Source: Larix sibirica
Lineage: Eukaryota; Streptophyta; Pinopsida; Pinales; Pinaceae
Reading direction: 5' to 3'
Assembly: GCA_004151065.3 (NCBI GenBank)
Contig: NWUY0300009810.1
Span: 68,655-78,776 of the forward strand
DNA length: 10,122 nt
Below the pieces are notes generated by a model, which saw only the letters and a list, made by a program, of their open reading frames with translations, searched no databases and was not told where the DNA came from. Below are positions 6,905 through 10,122 of the stretch, piece by piece (positions within the stretch are counted from its first letter, which is position 1; each line of letters opens with the position of its first letter). The position numbers and the translations under genes were made by a program.

Positions 6905-7652
6905 CTTGAGATTTCATAGATCGTCCATCAAGGAAGAGACCCATTGGCTCCAAATGGGTGTAGAAGGTCAAGTACAAGGGATATAATACACTTTACAAGT
7001 ACAAAAAATTATTGGTTGCAAAAGGGTTCACTCAATGAAAGGGCATTGACTATGAGGAGACATTTTCTCTTACGACAAACATTAACACCATCCCACTAAT
7101 GACAGCATAGTTTGGTTGGAAGGTTCATCAAATGGACATGAAGAGCGCCTTCATCAATGGATATTTCAAGGAAGAGGTCTATATGTATCAACCATGAGGA
7201 TTTTAGGTTCTTGGGAAGGAAAAACTTGTTTTCATACTAAAAAAGGCTCAATGTTGCATGAACCAGACACCTAGGGCATGGTACATTAAAATTGGAAAGT
7301 ACTTGGATGAATGGGGTTCCAACATAGTCCTTCAAATTCCAATCTATATGTCAAAATAATTTTTAACAATATCATTCTATTGATCGTTTATGTAGATGAA
7401 ATCATTAATACAGGTAGTGAGGAAAATTCTATTGAACAAATAAAATTTCACACAAGTAAATATTTTGACATGAATGACCTAGGCTTCCTACATTATTGTC
7501 TAGGTGTATAAGTTTGGAAAATAGGTAGCAACATTTTTTTCTCACAAACACAATATGCCAAGAGATTACTTAATAGATTAAGAATGAAAGACTACAAAAT
7601 CATGTCTACACCTATGGAGAAAGTGACAAGGATTCTAGTTATTAATGTATAG
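6905..7652 (+). pseudogene. Copia reverse transcriptase remnant, RNase H missing
   Basis: This enzyme copies element RNA into DNA. Frame 1 gives RPIGSKWV, stop (6961), KVKYKGYNTLYKYKKLLVAK, KGIDYEETFSL, then HQMDMKSAFINGYFKEEVYM with the first catalytic Asp at 7135-7137, and TPRAWYIKIGKYLDE. A one-base change near 7310 moves to frame 3: MGFQHSPSNSNLY, LLIVYVDEIINTGS, MNDLGFLHYCLGV, FFSQTQYAKRLLNRLRMKDY and MSTPME, stopping at 7650. The catalytic YVDD is YVDE (GAT GAA, 7395-7400). Other stops lie at 7036, 7108, 7195, 7204 and 7509. The sequence ends just past the thumb, where RNase H should follow, indicating 3' truncation. Confidence 0.92.
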
Positions 7653-8300
7653 AATATGCACTTTGTATATGATATTATTATTTTGGTAGAAAAATATTAT
7701 TGTGGTTTGATATGATGAAGTTTTTTTGTCTTTTATTCTCATGGAGTAGTTGAGATCCTTTTTATAAATATCTCTATTATTTTGCTTAGTTGCTTGTTTT
7801 TAGGATCTTGTTGAGATTTTCTCCCTTATCCTATTGAGTTAGTTCTCTTGATATAAAGCTATATAATCCTATGTTTGATGATGAAAATGCAGTAATAGAT
7901 TTTTATTTTGCACTCTGTTGTGCCCACAACAACTCCCCCTTCATTTTTGAGCAAAAATTAAAGGGTCCCCATTTAATTTCTAAAAAAATCCTACTTGTTT
8001 CACTGCCATATCCTACTTTCATCTTTTTTATTCCTAGTTTGAAGAAATATGATTAAACATTCAATTATCTTTTGATGGTGGTCACATCTAAATTTACTCA
8101 TTTGACTAAGGTTTTCTCTGATTTTTCTGATACCATTGATGTTGGTGATTCTTCATATACCTTCCAAGCATATACTTAGACCAATTCACGATGCCTTTTA
8201 TGCTCTTATGACCAATGCTTGCATGGATCATCCAATGTTTCTCGTGTTTGAAATCTATGACGATTGATTTCCAACTTGCCCCTGGAGTAAATATTGGTTT
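7653..8300. other. Non-coding stretch after the copia remnant
   Basis: Similarity to copia ends at 7652. The T-rich sequence that follows has no recognisable coding or RNA gene. A short inverted repeat (TGTTGTG at 7916-7922 with CACAACA at 7925-7931) and an open frame of 61 codons (7871-8056) are present, but neither is supported as functional. It could be pre-insertion DNA or part of another element. Confidence 0.4.
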
Positions 8301-9371
8301 ACATTGATGGTTGATATTCCTTGCATACTCCTTGTAATCATCAATTCACATCAAACTTGCCTATGCATGATGTTTGCAATCACCAATACATTTAAAAGTA
8401 AATTAAACAAGATAAGAAACTTCAGAGTTAAAGTTAACTTGGTTGGTGAGCGATATGTCATGTCAGTTGCGTCTCCTTGTTTCACCTTCTCAACATTATT
8501 TACAAACTCTTATAATCCCTCTAGAACCATTTCGTTTCCCTGATTGAGTCAATTTAGACATTCAACATTTAAGTTAAATTTCAATTTCAATGCTTAATCT
8601 AGTTAATTATGCAGCTTGGTGGATCAAATTAAATTACTTAAAGGTTTAGTTCAAAAAAAGTTATTATGTACCTTAAGAGATCAAATGTTAAACATTAAAT
8701 GCGAGATAATAGTCTTTTGTTTAAGCATTACATCACATTTTTTCATAACCAATACTTTTGATAACAAATACATATAGTATGATAACATGTTTGATCAGAA
8801 TGGTGAGGCTCTTGGGAGAGTTAAAATAATTTAAGTAATGAACATTTTCATCAATTTCAAACTACACCTTGAAAGAGAATATATGATACACAATAAGCAA
8901 ATCGACAAAACCCTACTTGAGCATTGTACCGGATTTTACAAGATTAATATTTTTTGATAAAAACATATTATCTTTTATGTAAAATTTCTCAGGAAAGAAT
9001 TAAATTATTTTATCCTTGAAATAAAACTATTATCAGAATGGGAAGTCAACACCCATAAATCGGATGTATAAGCATTAAGTTTATTTTATCAATGGAACTT
9101 TCTCACTTTAAAACATTTATTATTGGGCTCAAAATATGAAATATTTTTAAACTCCCTTTGGAAATTTAGTCTTATCCTACCCTCGATAAATTTACAAACT
9201 ATGGAAGAAGCAAGAAAGATATTATAATTTTAAAAAAAATTATGCATTAAGTGGTTGATCTAATCTCCTTCTCATGGCAGGTGCATAGCACAAGGGAGAC
9301 TACGCTTAGGAGAAATATCGAAGCATAACATTTTGATCCAAAATTCTATCGATGAAATAATTTTGAATAAA
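8301..9371. other. AT-rich stretch with no recognised feature
   Basis: An open frame of 79 codons (8304-8543, plus strand) has no recognised motif and no promoter-like context. I see no tRNA, rRNA, LTR end or tandem repeat. The part at 9045-9080 shares two short strings with 1482-1514. Confidence 0.4.
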
Positions 9372-9580
9372 TTTTCAAAGGAACCTTGATGAGTCCGTCG
9401 ACGAAGTGAGTGCATTAAAATTTCCAATGCATTAATAAAAAACCCCAATGAGTCCATTGGTGAAGTGAGTGTGGAGAATTTTTCAATGCATTGATAAAAA
9501 GCTCCAACCTCTGATGAGAACATGGGAGAAATGGATGGGGTTAAATTTTCAACACATTAATAAAAAACCATGATGAATAA
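9372..9580. repeat. Diverged minisatellite, about 60-bp unit, three to four copies
   Basis: Each unit has AATTTTCAA or similar, then a CATTAATAAAAAACC-like part, then a TGATGAGTCC-like part and GAAGTGAGTG. The ATGAG marks fall at 9389, 9448 and 9514, with ATGAA at 9573, giving spacings of 59, 66 and 59. Units 1 and 2 share GAGTCC and GAAGTGAGTG; unit 3 keeps only TGATGAG and GAGAAATGG; unit 4 is partial. Unit 1 has three CpG sites where unit 2 has CA or TG. On the minus strand the array is partly open as protein, which repetition with a unit near a multiple of three would allow. Confidence 0.7.
9386..9406 (+). other. Hammerhead-core-like motif in minisatellite unit 1
   Basis: TTGATGAGTCCGTCGACGAA resembles the catalytic core of hammerhead ribozymes, CUGAUGA then a short stem II then GAAA, with a possible 3-bp stem GUC/GAC around CGUC. 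Differences are U for the first core C and G after GAA. A stem III-like hairpin (TGCATT 9411-9416 with AATGCA 9426-9431) follows, but the flanks that should form stem I do not pair. I regard a working ribozyme as unlikely. Confidence 0.2.
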
Positions 9581-9958
9581 ATATTTGATCATAGTGCTCA
9601 AATTTATGAATTGCGTTCAATCTTCGATGAAATAGACTAATTGCCACCAAAAACAACATGCCATATTTTCCAAAATTTATTGTTGGTTGACATGCCATCT
9701 TGGATAAAATCCATTTCTCGTTTGCATTTGATACTTGCCATCCTCCTCCACTACGTGAATAGTTTACAATATTTAAACGGTGCTTTATGACCTTCTGCAA
9801 AGATGGCTCATTGGCCTCTTTGGTGTTTTAAGGGATCCTTAATATGTTCACTAAAAGAGATAGGTTTGAAGTTTCGCTCAACATCCTTTACAATAATCGA
9901 CTCAACAAATCTAACACTTGGACCAACACTCTACAAGTAATTACTAATGGGAATAAAT
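9581..9958. other. Unassigned stretch with overlapping open frames on the minus strand
   Basis: On the minus strand one frame runs from 9930 to 9640 for 97 codons with only two stops (9810-9808, 9753-9751), and another is open from 9800 to 9549 (83 codons). Neither translation resembles a family I recognise. In DNA this AT-rich more stops would be expected, so a decayed coding remnant is possible, but chance is not excluded. Confidence 0.3.
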
Positions 9959-10122
9959 TGTAACATCCCCTTCACCTAATCCAACCAATGAGAGGGGACA
10001 TTATTTGATTTCGGGCTCATAACTTTTTCCTTATAGCCATATTATGAATTTCATCATATAAAAAATGTGTACAGATGCATAATTAAACATACAAAGTGGA
10101 AATAAACTCTATCCACACACAT
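9959..10122 (+). mobile_element. Possible LTR start, continuing beyond the window
   Basis: TGTAACATCCCC at 9959-9970 has the form of many plant LTR starts and follows a purine-rich ATGGGAATAAA. Within it TAACATCCCC and GGGGACATTA (near 9993-10002) are imperfect reverse complements. No partner LTR or coding sequence is in the window, so this is only a candidate. Confidence 0.3.

Larger units (their letters stand above)
4402..7652 (+). mobile_element. Ty1/copia retrotransposon internal remnant
   Basis: The domain order Gag, protease, integrase, reverse transcriptase on one strand defines Ty1/copia, since gypsy elements carry integrase last. About 3.25 kb remains. The 5' LTR, primer binding site and Gag start are not visible, and the sequence ends shortly after reverse transcriptase without RNase H, polypurine tract or 3' LTR. 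Gag through early protease stays in one frame despite stops, and at least four frame changes follow. Most stops sit where relatives carry Gln, Trp or Arg. The orientation matches the gypsy remnant upstream, but the two are unrelated insertions. The copy cannot encode a functional polyprotein. Confidence 0.9.

Noticed and set aside
7916-7931. TGTTGTG/CACAACA palindrome as an LTR junction or regulatory site
   Set aside because: Seven-base arms with no LTR body on either side; expected by chance in 10 kb.
8304-8543. 79-codon open frame
   Set aside because: No motif, no signal of selection visible, and surrounding sequence is non-coding.
9222-9244. ATAATTTT/AAAATTAT inverted repeat
   Set aside because: Low-complexity A/T tract; pairing follows from composition.
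9372-9580. CRISPR-like array
   Set aside because: Only three to four diverged units without constant repeats and unique spacers, in a plant-type context; it is a minisatellite.

Overview
The window looks like intergenic DNA from a large, repeat-rich plant nuclear genome. It is AT-rich, has no intact gene, and its recognisable content is two decayed LTR-retrotransposon coding remnants of the two classic plant superfamilies plus unclassified repeat-like DNA. Broken, old LTR elements at this density fit a gymnosperm or another large slow-turnover genome, but nothing seen here fixes the species. All protein-family calls come from reading translations by eye; no search was run.

Layout: 1-139 is unassigned and ends at the window's only ambiguous base (N, 140). 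Positions 146-769 hold the end of a Ty3/gypsy integrase with a GPY/F-type module and a chromodomain, in + orientation and broken by stops and frame changes. It runs into a G-rich polypurine tract (761-770) and the first ~240 bp of a 3' LTR (from 771, TATA-like box near 983). The LTR is cut at about 1010 by a 12-T run that looks like the tail of a minus-strand SINE-like insertion (1010-1270). A second LTR-like start (TGTTAG, 1276) opens a long non-coding stretch with a good plant-type TATA box at 2833. Two diverged direct repeats of about 340 bp (3560-3917 and 4044-4396) lie next to the second remnant.

Positions 4402-7652 carry a Ty1/copia polyprotein remnant in + orientation with the diagnostic order Gag, protease, integrase, reverse transcriptase. 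It keeps an integrase D-35-E pair but is dead: many stops, at least four frame changes, protease Asp to Asn, zinc-knuckle Cys to Ser, and YVDD changed to YVDE. RNase H, primer binding site, polypurine tract and LTRs are not visible. From 7653 to the end no gene is recognised; there is a diverged ~60-bp minisatellite (9372-9580) and a possible LTR start (TGTAACATCCCC, 9959).

The genes do not work together: these are relics of independent insertions. The most consistent signal is the decay pattern. Most in-frame stops sit where related elements have Gln, Trp or Arg, as expected from C-to-T or G-to-A change in methylated DNA, and within both repeat families one copy keeps CpG sites that its neighbour has lost. 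I found no convincing new biological system. The oddities most worth checking are a hammerhead-core-like motif in one minisatellite unit, the paired 340-bp repeats, and the break at the N.
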